Origin: Ulva prolifera
Taxonomy: Eukaryota > Chlorophyta > Ulvophyceae > Ulvales > Ulvaceae
Length of the DNA: 64,000 bases
Reading direction: 5' to 3'
Assembly: GCA_023078555.1 (NCBI GenBank)
Contig: CM041200.1
Location: 6,983,361 to 7,047,360 of the forward strand
Both the position numbers and the translations under genes were made by a program. Under the pieces are notes generated by a model. The model was not told where the DNA came from, searched no databases, and was given only the letters and a program-made list of their open reading frames with translations. Positions 30,838 to 43,762 of the stretch are shown piece after piece; positions within the stretch are counted from its first letter, which is position 1, and each line of letters starts with the position of its first letter.

Positions 30838-31276
30838 CCTGCGGGGCTCGGCCGGGTGGTTTGGGCGGGCTGGGCTGCCTCTGAGGGTTGCGGGTGTGGG
30901 TTTGCGGGCGGGCGGGGTGGTGTGCGCGGGCTGGGGTTGGGGGGTTGTGCTGGGGGAGGCGGGGGCCTCCCCGGGCTGGGGGTTGTTGCGGTCTCGCTGT
31001 TTGTTTGCTGGGCGGCCTTGGCTGCTTGTGCTTCCGGGGCTCGTGCGCCTTGCTGTTGGGCGGGGTTCGGGTGAGATGGGCGTGTGGGCATGGGCGTGTG
31101 TGTGGTTGTGTGGCCGTGTCGCTGTGTCCGGCGCAGGTGCTGCCGTTGCGTGGGTGTTTTGGGGTGCGCTTCGTGTGGCTTGCTGCGTGGTGTGCGTTTC
31201 CCCTGCTTCTTGCTTGCGGTGCTACCTGCCTCGCTTGCTTTGTCCTTGTAACACACCTCAGCTGCATTGACCTGCG
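30820..31276 (+). mobile_element. 409-bp G/T-rich retro-insertion with 24-bp target duplication at the EKI1 stop codon
   Basis: ACACCTCAGCTGCATTGACC plus TGCG occurs at 30820-30843 and again at 31253-31276. The 409 bp between are strongly G/T-rich on the plus strand and end TCCTTGTAAC. The long duplication is typical of target-primed reverse transcription, and the insert would be a 5'-truncated non-LTR or SINE-like copy. It brings a TGTAA poly(A) signal to the 3' UTR of EKI1. The tail differs from the GGCCCGGTATGTGTAAC family, so it is a separate element. Confidence 0.75.
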
Positions 31277-31754
31277 ACCAGCACGTACAATGCCAAATGG
31301 CTAGACCGACATTTGTGGGTCGAGGACATCAGTAGAATGTTTCGTAATTGCAATCTAGTCTTGAAGAGCTGACGGTGGCAGAGATGGTTTGTTGGAACCA
31401 GGCGGAGCAGTGGGGTGTTGGGTTTCTTTGGCCTTACAATAGTTTCGCTGTTTTGCCAGGCTTTGAGCCTGGCGGAGCCACACTCTGTCAATTCATATTT
31501 CTTCCGAGGCCGAGAGCAGACCCAAGGTGAATCAGTGCATGGCGCCTGAATCCAGCACAAAGTTGCCTACATCATGGGACTTGCGAGTTACTCCCAGTTG
31601 ACATGCTCGCGTCCATACTTTACACATAGTGCATATCGCCACCACCATGTAACTCGCACTCCTTGGAGCGGGGACACCCTGGGATGCACTTGGATTTGAC
31701 GGAATGCAACAGAAACCAGACTCATCTACACAACGCAGCTACACTGCACTCCGC
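31277..31754. other. Shared 3' flank of EKI1 and HISN2
   Basis: No gene. On the minus strand a TGTAA lies at about 31622-31626, 130 nt past the HISN2 stop, and would serve as its poly(A) signal. Confidence 0.5.
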
Positions 31755-33308
31755 TTATCGCTTCCGCGATGCCTTTTCATCTACACCGCTGACACCAAAC
31801 CGGCGTCGCAGCTCACGGGCGACCTCCTCCAGCTCCACGCCCTCGCGCCGCAGCAGAACTAGCGAGTGGTACAGCAGGTCCGCTGCCTCGGAAACTGTGC
31901 GCTCCCTGCCCTCCTGCGTTTCCACCGTTTCGCACAGCTCGCCTGCCTCCTCCCGGATCTTTGAGCACAGGAGCTCCTGATCTGTGAGCAACTTTGCTGT
32001 CCAGCTGGGCTTTCCCTCTGCATACATAGCATTGCCACTGAGAAGGGCCCGAGGCGCTCCCCCCCCCCCCCCTCTTCAGGGATTCCATGCATGTAGACAG
32101 GCTTTTCTGGGCAGCATGGCTGTGTGACTGCGCGGCTGCCGGCCTTCAGCGTGGTGCAACCATAGCTGCAACAGATTTGCATGGGGAACACCTGACAGTG
32201 AACAGTTTCAATTTCTATCAGATAATCACAATAATAGGCTCATGCTAAACTCATCAGTCTCCAATATATGTTGCATCCTGATGCCGTCATCAGCAATGGA
32301 CGCTACCAAACAGCATGGTCAAGACTATCATACAACTGCCTGAAACACACCACACTACATCTCCTGTCTCTCGCACTACCAGGTATTCACCAGTGGGTCA
32401 TCTCTATGACAGAAGCCATGCATATCAAGCGCAACAAATATCCACTGGCACAGTGAGACACACCTGGGGTGTTGCTTGCCTCTTCTTGCCTGAGCATAAT
32501 TGTGTGTTCTAATTCTTGAAGGCTGGTTCGTGGGGCATGATGTGTGCTGGTGTGCTCCCCCTGCAGCCTGAATGTACCATCACTGATTCCGGCAGCGGTG
32601 AACCAGCAGTTCTTGGCACCGGTATGGCAGGACGGCCCCATAGGTTCGCCAAGGTAGATAATTGAGTCCATGTCGCAGTCGGGGTGCACAGAGAGCACCT
32701 GCAAGAACAGTGTGGTTTATGCTCGCACTGATCATGAGCACTAGCAGGTCCTGTGACATGCAGTTAACAAGAGCATACATATGTCAAAACTTATGGCATG
32801 CACAGCTGGAGCGGTGGTGTATGCAGAGCAGGCAGTGATCGTGCCATCACCGCACCTTAATGAAGTTTCCGCTGGTCTCACCCTTGCACCATCGCTCCTT
32901 CCGGCTACGAGAGTAAAACGTTGCAAGGCCTGTCTGCAGTGTCTCTGAAATAGCTGCCTGATCCGCGAATGCTTGCATGGCGATCTCGCCAGAATCGACG
33001 TTCTGCAACGTGGGCAGCGAAGGTCAGGAGCCTGTGCTGGTGCGAAACGGCTGCCATAACTATGCACAATTCAGATCATCAGGAATAGCATCTGTTACCT
33101 GCACAATCACTGCCACAAGGCCTTGATCATTGTACTTCAGGTTGCCTAGGAACTCAGGTAGTCCGGCAATCTGCTCCGGTGGCGAGACAGCAGCGGCTTG
33201 GCACACCAAACGCCTTCGCCTAGCAGCCACAGGCAGGGCACCAACATGGCTGGCCAAGCAGCGTGATTTCACAACTAAAGCGCTGCATTGGCGCACACGC
33301 GCCTTCAT
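31755..33308 (-). CDS. HISN2: Histidine biosynthesis bifunctional protein HISN2 (HisIE), four exons
   Basis: Catalyses steps two and three of histidine synthesis: phosphoribosyl-ATP pyrophosphohydrolase and phosphoribosyl-AMP cyclohydrolase, in the plastid in plants. Exons: 33308-33099, 33002-32856, 32698-32464, 32017-31755; phases close to give 284 residues, the usual size. The N-terminus (MKARVRQCSALVVKSR...) is basic, Ser/Ala-rich and transit-peptide-like. The HisI domain follows, with MQAFADQAAISETLQTG, ATFYSRSRKERWCKGETSGN and the metal-binding VHPDCDMDSIIYLG ... PSCHTG. The HisE domain, with KIREEAGEL and AADLLYHSLVLL, ends the protein. The start is the only ATG giving a leader of sensible length; in-frame codons further up are non-ATG. 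A 14-base C run sits in intron 3 (32059-32072). Confidence 0.93.
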
Positions 33309-34050
33309 CGGAGAGAAGTTGTTGGAAGGAACTTGCGTGCCTGTGCACTTTTGTTGCGAGCTGATCAACACGTCTGCCGATAAATCACCACGACCACCGG
33401 CAGCACTCTAGATTTTGGTCTACAAACATCAATTGGATGGAGTCAGTTTCTTCGAATGTATGTGTTGCTTGGCATCACGTACCATGCGACGAGACGGGTA
33501 TGCGCCTCGAGGCACGTGTAGACACTGCTGATCATGCAACTGCGTTGACGCAAAGTTCCATTGCAGCGAATGCCAGCGGCCGTGCAGGAGCAAAGCTGGA
33601 ACTCCACTGAACGCTACCGTCGGCGCAGGTACAGGGTAATCGTCAGCGTTCTGGCAAACGATGTTGCATTTTTTAGGGCCTGATACTGCATCCTTTTAAC
33701 ATCTGGAGTGGCCGCGGGCCTTCTGTAATCAGCTCTACGGCCCCATATAGCGAAACTGATTAAAGATAGTTCGGATCTTGGGCACTACTGCGAGGCGCTT
33801 TGACAGAGTCGCATCAGGATATACGCGGAGGGGCGAAGGTAACAACCAGCAGCCCCATGGCAGACGTAATTGCATGTACAAATGCGTCAAGAACGCTGAG
33901 TGCGAAGAATACAATGCCACGTACATGGTGTAGCAATTCACTTTGCCATCGGCTGAAGCCATCCGTTAGACCTGAAAGCATGGTCGAGTCGGTGTGTAGC
34001 GCTAATTGACTCAAGTAGTGCAGACGGAATTGCCGCTTCAGCGCTTAGCT
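33309..34050. other. Divergent intergenic region
   Basis: Lies between the divergent HISN2 and coiled-coil genes and should contain both promoters. Short frames around 33735-34014 on the minus strand encode hydrophobic peptides but show no recognisable similarity. Confidence 0.4.
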
Positions 34051-37000
34051 ATGAGAGAGAAGAAAACTCCCGGATCTACTCCAGGGAGGACTCCTAAAGG
34101 TTTTCGCGCGCTGTTCTCCTTGTGGGAGAGCAAACGCGAAGGTGCGAATTGCCGACGTCGACTGTGATTCAAAGGCCCTGTCAAGATAGCCAGCTATAAA
34201 CATATGCGCTATCTTCAGGCCGTAGCCCTCTTCGTCGAGGGAAGAGTGCGGGTCAGGCTGAAGTTCCAGAGGTGCCATCGTCTCCACTGCGACCGAGTGG
34301 AGATTTACCAACCGAAGCTTCAGAAACACCAGATGGAAATGAGCCGTTGCTCAATGCGTCCTCCCCTGCAATGTTGATGGCTGCGCGCACTTTATTGAGC
34401 GCGAGCCTTACCTGGTCAGCCACACCTAAGGTCTCTGCCAGCAAGCAGCACTGCACCACAGCACCAGGCACTGAAGTCGATCATCAAGGTCCATATCAGG
34501 AGGTGTGCCTCACATCTGGTCGGTGGGAAGTGATGCTTCCTGGAACACCATCAACACTCTGCAACTGCAGGTTGTTAATCCTGAGTCGGTGGAAATAGAC
34601 CTAAGCAAGGATTACACTTTGAGGTGCGACAGTCCCAGCTATCGGCCTGGACGAGGAACTTGTCTTTCAGGATGGACACTAAGATGATAGATCTCGGCTG
34701 CAGGCATGGTGGCAGTGAAGTCACACCGACAATGGGTGATCCGGCTCCCCGCGTCAGCGAGCAGCCATCCCTGCCTCATGACCTTTCCACCCCACAGATG
34801 CCCGGAGAGAGGCCAGCATCAAGGACTCCAACAGAAGTTGGACTGACTCCACCCACTCTATCCGCTCACAATCCGTTCCCAGCGGGGACCCATGCTGTGG
34901 CATCTGCAAGCGATGATTGTTCTGCATCTGAAGCTGCCATGTCAAGCAAGTTCAGCACATGTGATGAAGGATCAGTGGAGCAGTCTCCTGGTGGATCACT
35001 TGAGCGGCACCGCGTGCAGCATGCTGGGCACACCCCTGCCCCAAGGTGGCCTGCATCCCAGCCTCCGAGCCCACCATCAGATGGAGCTGTACCACCGCAC
35101 CACACATGTGATGCTGACCTCGACAGGAGTGCAAGCGGTGCAGAAATGGTTTTTGAAGCTTCAGAAGAGCCCAATGCATCATCTGTGGGTGTTGCTGCTC
35201 AGCGGGATGCATCTGTGAATGTTCTTGGTGCACCGGTGTCCTCCCCGTCAGAGGCTGTGGTCCCCTCTGCTCCTCAAGATGTTGCTGCAATGATCACAAC
35301 CAGATCTACTTTCCACGATGCTGCAGCACATTTGCAAGAACCATATACTCGGCCAGAAGTGTCCTCCCCTATCATAGAGTCCCTGGAGCGCAGCGGTGGC
35401 TCTGATGCTCTTGCACGTGCTGGGTCCAGCGGGGTCCCGCGCTCAGGCTCAAGCGGGGCCGCACGCGCAGCTGCAGCCCCTGTTCCGTCTGCAGATGCGT
35501 CTGTGCGGCATCGTCATCAGCGTTCTGGTGCTCTGGATTTTGACTCTGCGTTGCTTCTGAACTCTGTGGAAGACGTACCTGCGGATGCTTCCAGGGCATC
35601 ACCGACCAACCCTGCTCCTCTAGACGTCACCACAGGAGATCAGGTATGGCATGTAGAACGAGCATGTGTCTCTGCCCTGCATGTGCTATACGCCGTAGGT
35701 GCAGCTATGCCTTGTGCAGTGGCCTGTCGTGCTGAGGCTGTTCCGATGGACTCCTACTGCTTGCCATGCATGAGTTTAGGCGATTGAGGCGGTCTGGGCG
35801 GCTCATACCCCTATTGATGTGTGCGCCAGGATTGTGATGCAGAGCCAGTTTTGCCCTCTTACCTATGGATCGGCCTGTCCTTGTTTCTGGTCTGTGTTGA
35901 CGACGGTGAGCTGGCTTTATGTGCTGAGCAAATGGCAGACAGCATGTGTGGCTCATCGGTGCCGAGCCTGGACGAATAGGTGATTTCTGGGATGTGATGC
36001 AGGATGGGGGAGGTGACATGCGCGGCAGTGACGATTCAGTCGTTCTGCACCCAACGCCCTGTGCAACGACAGAAGCTCCCGATATCACACAGTACCATCC
36101 AGAGAGCTTTATGGGGGATGTCGACAGATGTTGCCTGCACCAAGCATCTCAAGGTAGTGAGAGTGTTCCAGTAGACATGAGGTCTCCTTCCCTGATGGAT
36201 GCTGCTCCGTCCGATGGCATGTTGGTGGTGCGGGCCGTACATTAAAAAAAAAAGTGCCGTACATAAAAACACAATGCACATCCTTTGAAGCCGGGCCATG
36301 AAGTCGTAGTGACACGAGCTGTGACAAACGTGTGTGGTGATGCAGGTAGCCCCTCCCAAGGGGCAGCTCCCGCAGCACATAGCACCAGTCACAGCTGCGG
36401 AAGAGTCCACACACTCCATACCTGACCTCCTGCCGGGGACTCCCACAGCAGCTGCCCAGGCTACTGATGATGTCATGACGGGGGTGACGCCCCTGGTGCA
36501 GCATCGAGAGCAGGACAGTATCATGGCAGGCACTTCTCCTGCTCAGGCTCATGGCTGTGCTTCATTCAGCTCCCCGTCCCAGCCAGCTGTGGAACCCGAC
36601 GACTCCTGCACAGCTACTCGCAATGTGCCTGTGACAATGCCGACACCCGTCACGGACGTGGACGTTCCCATGCTGACTCCTGCACACGGCCAGCGCTCTC
36701 CGGAGCCAATCAGGCCAGATGCCAGCGCTGAGCTGCTCGAACAGGACTCCCCCATGCTTGCACTGCTGTCGCCAGTGATTCCGATGGAGGTCATGACTGG
36801 GCATGACGCAAGCGTCACTGCCGGCTCGGTGAAATCTGATACCAAGGCGGTGCAAGGTGTCGATGACGCCAGCGAGGCGGGCGCAGCCCATATGCCAGAA
36901 CAGGAAAGCCTGATCCCGTCCAGCGCAGAGGCCTCTGCTGGTTTATGTGTCGGGCAAGCCCAGGCTGAGACACCAAAGGCTGATCCTGTAGCTTTTGCAC

Positions 37001-40000
37001 CCTGCCGTGTTCTTGGCTCGCCTGGGACAGAGTCTGCAATGATGCCTGTTGCTGCATCCGAAGATCCAGGTGCAACCCCACTGCGACGCGACACAAAGCA
37101 TGACCCTGCAGAGGGATCTGGCGCAACACCGAAGCACAAGGCAGAGGCCGCCGTGGATTCGCCTGAGATGCCAGTGGGATGTCAAGAGACGCCAGTGGAG
37201 GGCACACCGGACTCATCAAACAGTTTCGCGCTGAAGCCTGTTCAGTTTGAATCTGCCGGCGAGACCCCCACGGAGGTCCAGCTCTCTCGGGTCCGGGGAT
37301 TGATCGCGGACGGCACTTCAGCGTTCCAGGTCGCAGACGACCCTGACACCCCCGCCACAGCCGACCCTGCCGATGCTGTATTTGATTTTCAGACGTCTGG
37401 TGCATGTGGCAAAGTCAACGCAGGCACTACCAATGACGACAGTGAGCCACTGAAAACGGGCAGTGCCCTGCTTGCAGTGGCTCCCTGTGACAGCGCAGAT
37501 CTGCAAGCTGCATCTGGAGCTGCAGCTCCGAGTCCATGCCTTGTGGAGGCAGGCGGGACACCCCTGCCCATGCTGTCTCCTGTGGAAGCAGAGGCGAGCA
37601 GTCCTGCTACAGTCACTGCTCCTGCAGCGGTACAAAGTGCGGATCGGGATACTGATTGCAATTCCGTCGAGATTCCAGGGAGAGACGACAACAGCTCAGC
37701 CTTGCTGCATGCAAGCGATTCCACTCCGATGACTTCCTGCTCTCAAGTTCCCGTAGATGTGGGTGTACCAGGTGATGACGCCGCCCCTACACCTGCATCA
37801 TGGCCAGGCAGTCCGGGTGCTACAAGTGACATAGCTGCAGAGCCGGGCAGCGCCGGTGGTGGTATTGAGGACTTACCAGCGGACCTGGTGATGGAGTGCA
37901 GTGATGCTGTCGTCGAGCACGATGAAGACTCTTGCACACGTGTCGAGTCTCCTGCACCTCCAGCTGTTGCAACGCCTGGTATCAGCAATGGCTGTGGCAG
38001 TGCGATTACAGCGTCACAGGTGACTCCAGGCGATACTGAGGGTGGCGTGAGTCACACAAGGGAGCACATGCCGGACGCCAGTCACACAGTGATGGCGTCG
38101 GCAGGTGTAGACAAGGAATTCACGTTCCAGTTGAGCTCGCCTCTCCAGCACTCCATGGGTGCGTGCTGCAAACGTCTTTGTGCATGAAGAGAATCGTTGC
38201 TTGGATGCAGGTGCCAAGCCGTCCTGGGCTTGTGCATGCAGCTGGGTAGAATGACAGGGAGGAACTCACACAGTCCAAGTCTGTGCAGGTGTCCGAGAGT
38301 CGACAGATTCCAAATACGCCCCGTCTGGCACAGACTCAATTTTGGGCATTGCATCCGGAATCTGTGGTGCGGCTGTGGCTGGGGCTCTGACATCATCTAC
38401 GTCCCTGCAGAATTCGCAGACACCCTTGTCACCGACCCGTACTGAGGGCTGTGGCGAACTGGGTCACCCTCCCAGCCTTCTGCTGGCGTCACCTATGTCT
38501 GAGGTGCCAGTTGCACCCCGGGGGCGCGACGGTGACGTTAGCACCCCGGCAGAGGCGAATGCTGATGGCATCATTGGCACAGCGGAGATCCTGCTCACGC
38601 CCCCCGACTCTGGCCGGCCTTCGCTGCGTAATGCGACACCGGCTGCTACACCGCAGGACACTGCCCTGCACCCCATTTCCGACCCGTCGTTCCGCGTGAC
38701 GGACTCGTGTGCAGACAGGGTCTGGCGCATGTTGCAAGGCGCCGCTGACGGCGCTGCAACCGCTGCGGGGGCCCCGCGCATGTCACCCACAGCAGAGGAG
38801 GTGCTTGAGGATGGCACAAGCGATGGCTTGCGCGACTCTCCTGCCGTGCCAGAGTTTCCCTCTCTTGATGAGGCTGCATATGCTCAGCTTGAACGCGAGG
38901 CTCTGCAGGGGTCCGGCTGTATTGCAGATCTTCCTGTGCAGCCAGCCGGGGAGCATGTTGCTGCAGAGCGGCCGTCCACGCCTCCGGCACCTCTGCAGGT
39001 TGACATTCCCCCCAGTGGTGCGAACGCTCAAGTGCGACCCGGTGACAGCCCGCACCTGCAGCCGACGTTCTGCGACAGCCCCGGCATTCCTGCCCGCCGC
39101 GGCGGCCGGCGCAGTGGGAGCGCATCCCACCAAGTCCCTTGCGAACGTGACGCACCTATGTCTGCACACCGCGGCGAAGACTTGAGGCAGACAGCGATCA
39201 CAGATACGCTTGTGAATCAGTCACTGAGCATGAGCCTCATGTTCCCTGGAGGCGGTGCCGGTGGTGAGGTCCTGCTCGAAAGCGTTCTGGATGATGACTC
39301 CGCTGAGCCCGAGGCGCTGCCGTCGCCCACGCACCTGGAGCTCATGGCACCACATGAACCATCGAAAGCCCCCGGGAGCTTAGAACAGGTGGACAGGTGT
39401 AAAACTGCACCGCCGCACAAGGTCGGGATTGGGCGAGGCGCCAGTGCCTCGCGGCGTGTCAGTATGGGTGGAGAAGCAGAGCTGTCCTGCCCTGTAACGT
39501 CGACATTTGACGCTGCTGCGATTATTTCCAAAGTGCGTATCTCCATCCCCCCCCCCCCCCCCCCCCTTGCCTGCTGTAGGTGAATCTAGTGTGTTGTGAT
39601 ACTTTGTGTCATCGGAGGAAATGTTGTTCTGTACAACATTTCTGTAAGTTTGCCGTGCAGTCTGAGAAGAGGCGCTCACAGCGACAGACAAGTGCGGCCG
39701 AGCGCCCCAAGACCGCAGGCCCTCGCCAGTCGCCCGTGCCTAGTACCCGCGCAAACTTCACGAGGCCATCCACCTCCAGCGCGTTGCACTCACGCGGAGC
39801 TTCACAGACGCCTTCGTTGACATCGCCTCTCACATCGCAGCAGCCCATGAAGCGCTCACTGTCTCACAAGACGATTCATAACATCAGCCCCAACCACAAC
39901 CCGAATTACCGGCCTCACACCCCTGGCAAGACGCCTCAAGCTGTGCCTCCAAACCCATCTCCATTTGCAAAGCGCTGCCGTAACCATGAGATGGATGGCA

Positions 40001-42181
40001 CGCAACGCCTCGGCCAGCCTCTAGACATTGATCAGGACCTCCCAGATGTCGACGATTTGCCTCTCTCAGAGCCCACAAGCGCTGCACAGGGCCGGATGCA
40101 GCCAGGCAGTGCAAATCGCGCAGACAAGGTGACGCCGCCGCTGGCCCGCCCTTCGCGCCACAACAATGCAGAGCACAGGGACGGGCTCGTGTCTGCGCAG
40201 AACCTCCGGGACTCGCTGCTGACTCTGGACCCCATGCGACTCTCGTATGGGCCTGACGGCCTGGTCAACCTCGCTGGTGCGTCCATGTGCTCAGGTGCAG
40301 TGCAGCGCTGCCACCATGATGCTTGCCCTGTGTCGTGCAACACTCTTGCCTTGGCAGGGGATTCAGACTAGTTATGACTCAGTCTTTCTTGTGCAGGGGA
40401 TGAGGACAAGGTATTGTTCCAGGCTGACATTGAGGCCATCACACAAGCACTCGACACTTTCCCTTCGCAAAGTGATATTACCAACGAGAACAAGAGCGCG
40501 CAGCCGCACAGGCCTGGGCCCAGCTTGAGTCCCGGGAAGGGCATCTCGCCGCTGCGCCTGTCGTCTGCTCGGAAGCAGCGCATGCCTGGCAGTGACATGG
40601 CCAAGGCGATCAGGGCAGACTGCGATGTTGAGGACCTGCAGCTGCAGCTTGCGGTGGCAGTCAGGCAGGCAGAGCACTTCCGGCGCGAGAATGCAACGCT
40701 CCAGGAGCGTAATACGTGCCTGCAGGTGTGCAGCACTTGCACAGCCACGCCTTCTGTCAAGCTCACACGGTTTACGACACCGCCCGGCACCTGGCATGAG
40801 ATGAATTCGCTGGCCGTTGTGTGTGTCTGTTGTCGACGGCACTGTCTTCTGGAGTGCTGTGATCTTCCTTAATGCTGGTGCATCGTCGCAATGTACCAAG
40901 CAGAATAGGGGCCTTGGCAAGCATGCAAGGACGTGGGTTCATTCAGACACGCTCAGCCGAGAATTGCATGGCTACTGTATGGTATCATCCGCCGTGTATG
41001 TATGCAGGAATACATCGAAGCGGAGACGTTCTTGGGAAGTGGCCAGGACAACACAGAGACACTGCTGGCAGAGGTCTCACCTGAAGCACGCCAGGAAGAG
41101 TCTTTTGCGTCCGAACGCTCTGCACTCCAGGCAAGTCATGCTGCCACCTCTGGAACACGGTGCCGTGGGCCTATTTTCTGGACGGCTACGCATGCATTTA
41201 TGCATGCATCCAGGACCAGTGCTGCGGTATGTTCTGAGGCACGGCGGCCATGCAGGCGGAGGTTGCAACGCTGAAGAGCAAGTGTGAAGAACAGCGGCAG
41301 CAGATGCATGTGCTCCTCACTCAGCAGCTTCCGGCAGCACACGCTGCCAAGGAGCGTGCTGAGGCGGAGCTGGTCGCAGAGCGCACACGGAGCGCTGCCG
41401 CGGTTGAGGCTGCAACTGCAGCAGTACAAGAAGAGCAAACCCGGCTGAAGCGGGTGTGTGATTGTCATGCATGGATTGTGCCTTGATGCTGTGTAGCCCA
41501 TGCACCCTTGTGTGGCTGGATGTGTTCTGCTTGATGGCTCCGTCCGCCCACAGAGAGTACACATGCCATAGAGTGTGCAGGCAAAGCTAGAGGCCGGCAA
41601 GCTGCGGACGGATCTGGAGCGGCATGCGGTCCAAATTGTGGACGCCACGGAGTCCCGACATCGGCTGGAGGACGCCTTAGCTAAGGCGCATGCGGCGACG
41701 GAGGCGGCTGAGGGGCGATATCAGACCAAGTGCAAGGAGCTCTCCATGACGAAGCTTGCTAGGCCCACCGGCATCGGTGTGCTTCGCTCCAGCCGCAGAT
41801 CTCACCCCTTATTTGTCGCTCAAGCGAATGACTGCGGCCAAGATCACAGCTGGGTTGTGCCGGGTCTCAAAGATCACAATGTGAAGCATGTGATCGTTAG
41901 TTCATTGTGCTTTCCTGTGTCTTTCGTGCATTCTGGCCTTATGGATTGTGAGGCTGGCAGGGGCTTCTGCAGGTGGTGGGATCGGCGCGGCAAAGCTGAA
42001 GCAGGATCTGGCCGCCATGACGGCAGAGCGCGATGCCGTGAAAGGACAGCTGCTGGCGCTGCAGGATGAGGTAGGCCGCGTGACAAGAGCGCTGCACGCG
42101 AAGGAGGCAGAGTATGAGCAGCTGTCACACTCGTTCCATCAGGCGCTCAGCCGATGGGAGCTCCGGGGCCAGAACGCCTGA
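34051..42181 (+). CDS. Large Ser/Pro/Thr-rich protein with C-terminal coiled coil, 13 exons, function unknown
   Basis: Hand model, all phases closing: 34051-34141, 34219-34502, 34571-34623, 34671-35643, 36003-36224, 36346-38158, 38289-39532, 39661-40276, 40397-40725, 41008-41130, 41256-41453, 41581-41776, 41973-42181; about 2116 residues. The N-terminus MREKKTPGSTPGRTPKGFRA continues LFSLWESKRE. Residues from about 150 to 1600 are disordered, with many S/T-P sites (candidate CDK or MAP kinase targets) and acidic patches. A basic S/T-P stretch (about 39661-39990) precedes roughly 350 residues of heptad-rich coiled coil (VEDLQLQLAVAVRQAEHFRR, AEVATLKSKCEEQRQQMHVL, AAKLKQDLAAMTAERDAVKG). Intron 10 has a GC donor (CTCCAG|GCAAGT), and intron 7 holds a 20-base C run. 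No catalytic domain is seen. The build suits a cytoskeletal, centrosomal or kinetochore scaffold, but that is inference. Confidence 0.75.
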
Positions 42182-43762
42182 GCGGTGGTGTTATCTCTAC
42201 ATGAGACAATCTTGTGTGCTGTATCAGGGGCAACCTCAAGATCGGGCAAGTAGCTGTTTGCAGGCTTAGGGAAGTGTTGCATCCTGTGTCTTGTTGTGTG
42301 TGCAAAGGCACCTAGTGGGTGGAGGTGTGGTATCTGAGTAGTGTATGCGGCCATTCAACGAGGCAGTGGCTGCCGTAAAGGCTGATATTGCGATGTTTTC
42401 ATCAAACGACTGGACAATCCACTATCAGCATGCAGTTCAGATCTTTTGATCTGCACTGAACTTAAAATCACGAACAAAAATATCACTTCACCTGTTGAGG
42501 ACTTGTGCTTGGCCTCAGTGTGGTGGTGGCAGAGGTTCATCACACATTGGATCCAGTGTGTGTGTGTGTGGTAAATCTTCGGATCCATTGGTTTGTGTGT
42601 TTTATCTTGTTGTGGCGCAATGCCTTGCAATGGCCCTAGCCGGTGTGATGTGTTTCTTTGCCCGGCCTCAGCAGTATTGTTTTCTGTGAACTGTGCGGTT
42701 TTCCTTGCAAAAGAGTGATGGGCCCAGCAGGTGGGTCGGCCGCACGTTGCTTATGTCGGTACTTCCATTAGAGGTCACAGAAATTAAAACCAGTCACTGA
42801 GTCCTGCAAATGAAGCACGGAGGTGTGAATTCGGATATAACTCTGTCGGACCAGAGAAGATTTTGACTAGACACCACTCAAGACAGGCAGCACCCATCAG
42901 CTACAGTCATATGCACAAGCTTAATTCCAGCAAAATTGCACTGCCTCATAGAATATGGTCTGGGGTATCCTGCATTCAAGCTGTGCCATGGTTTGGTTCC
43001 GGCACTGCTTTGTACGGATTGTGCTGATGTTCTAGTGACCACAGCAACGAATCGCACAGACAGGTTCAGGCAGCGATAACACCACGTTTTTCCCCATTTC
43101 ATACTCAACGCTGCGTATAGCTGCTACCTTGTAACGTGAGCAGCCTGAACCAGCATTGCCACAGAACCCATCACCCAAGTCAAGCAAGTCCGTCTCTCGG
43201 TTCGATAGCCAGCTCCCACTTGTGATCCGAGGACCAGCATTTCGAGATGCCGTGAAATGTGCTCTCGGAAAGGTTGCGCCAGGTTTCAACAGGCAGTGAT
43301 CAGCGCGAGAGGATCTAAGGCTGAGCAAACAACAGTACCGAGCGCGACACGTCCACATGAACGACCTTAGTGTTGCTAAGCAGCATCGTTGAGCCTGAAC
43401 GCTCGCTGATCACAGCCTGTGTGCTGCGATGACATCATGACATTAGGCACATCAAAGTCCGTAATCTGCGGAAAATATTGTATTATATTCTACTAGGTGT
43501 GATCTATGCAGTGTTTCAGATTGTCTAGCGGTTGAGTTTGCTTCGAATGCGACATCTAGCAACAACACCGTGAACCTGGAAACGTGGCTAAGGGGTAGCT
43601 CCGTTGCCGCGAGACGTCCCTTCAAAGGGTCCTATGCAGAAGTTTCCCGGAAGAACTCGAAGAGATTGTGCAAACATGATCGGCTGAAACAGCATCTGTG
43701 AAGTTCTTTCGCAGCTGTGAACCGACAAGCCGAAATCTTTGATTTCCGGTCGCATAACAACA
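42182..43762. other. Intergenic region upstream of the CenH3 candidate
   Basis: No gene recognised on either strand. It contains the 3' flank of the coiled-coil gene and the presumed promoter of the histone gene. Confidence 0.4.

Noticed and set aside
36549-39546. Long minus-strand frames opposite the coiled-coil gene
   Set aside because: They coincide with exons of the plus-strand model, which alone has consistent splice sites and phases.
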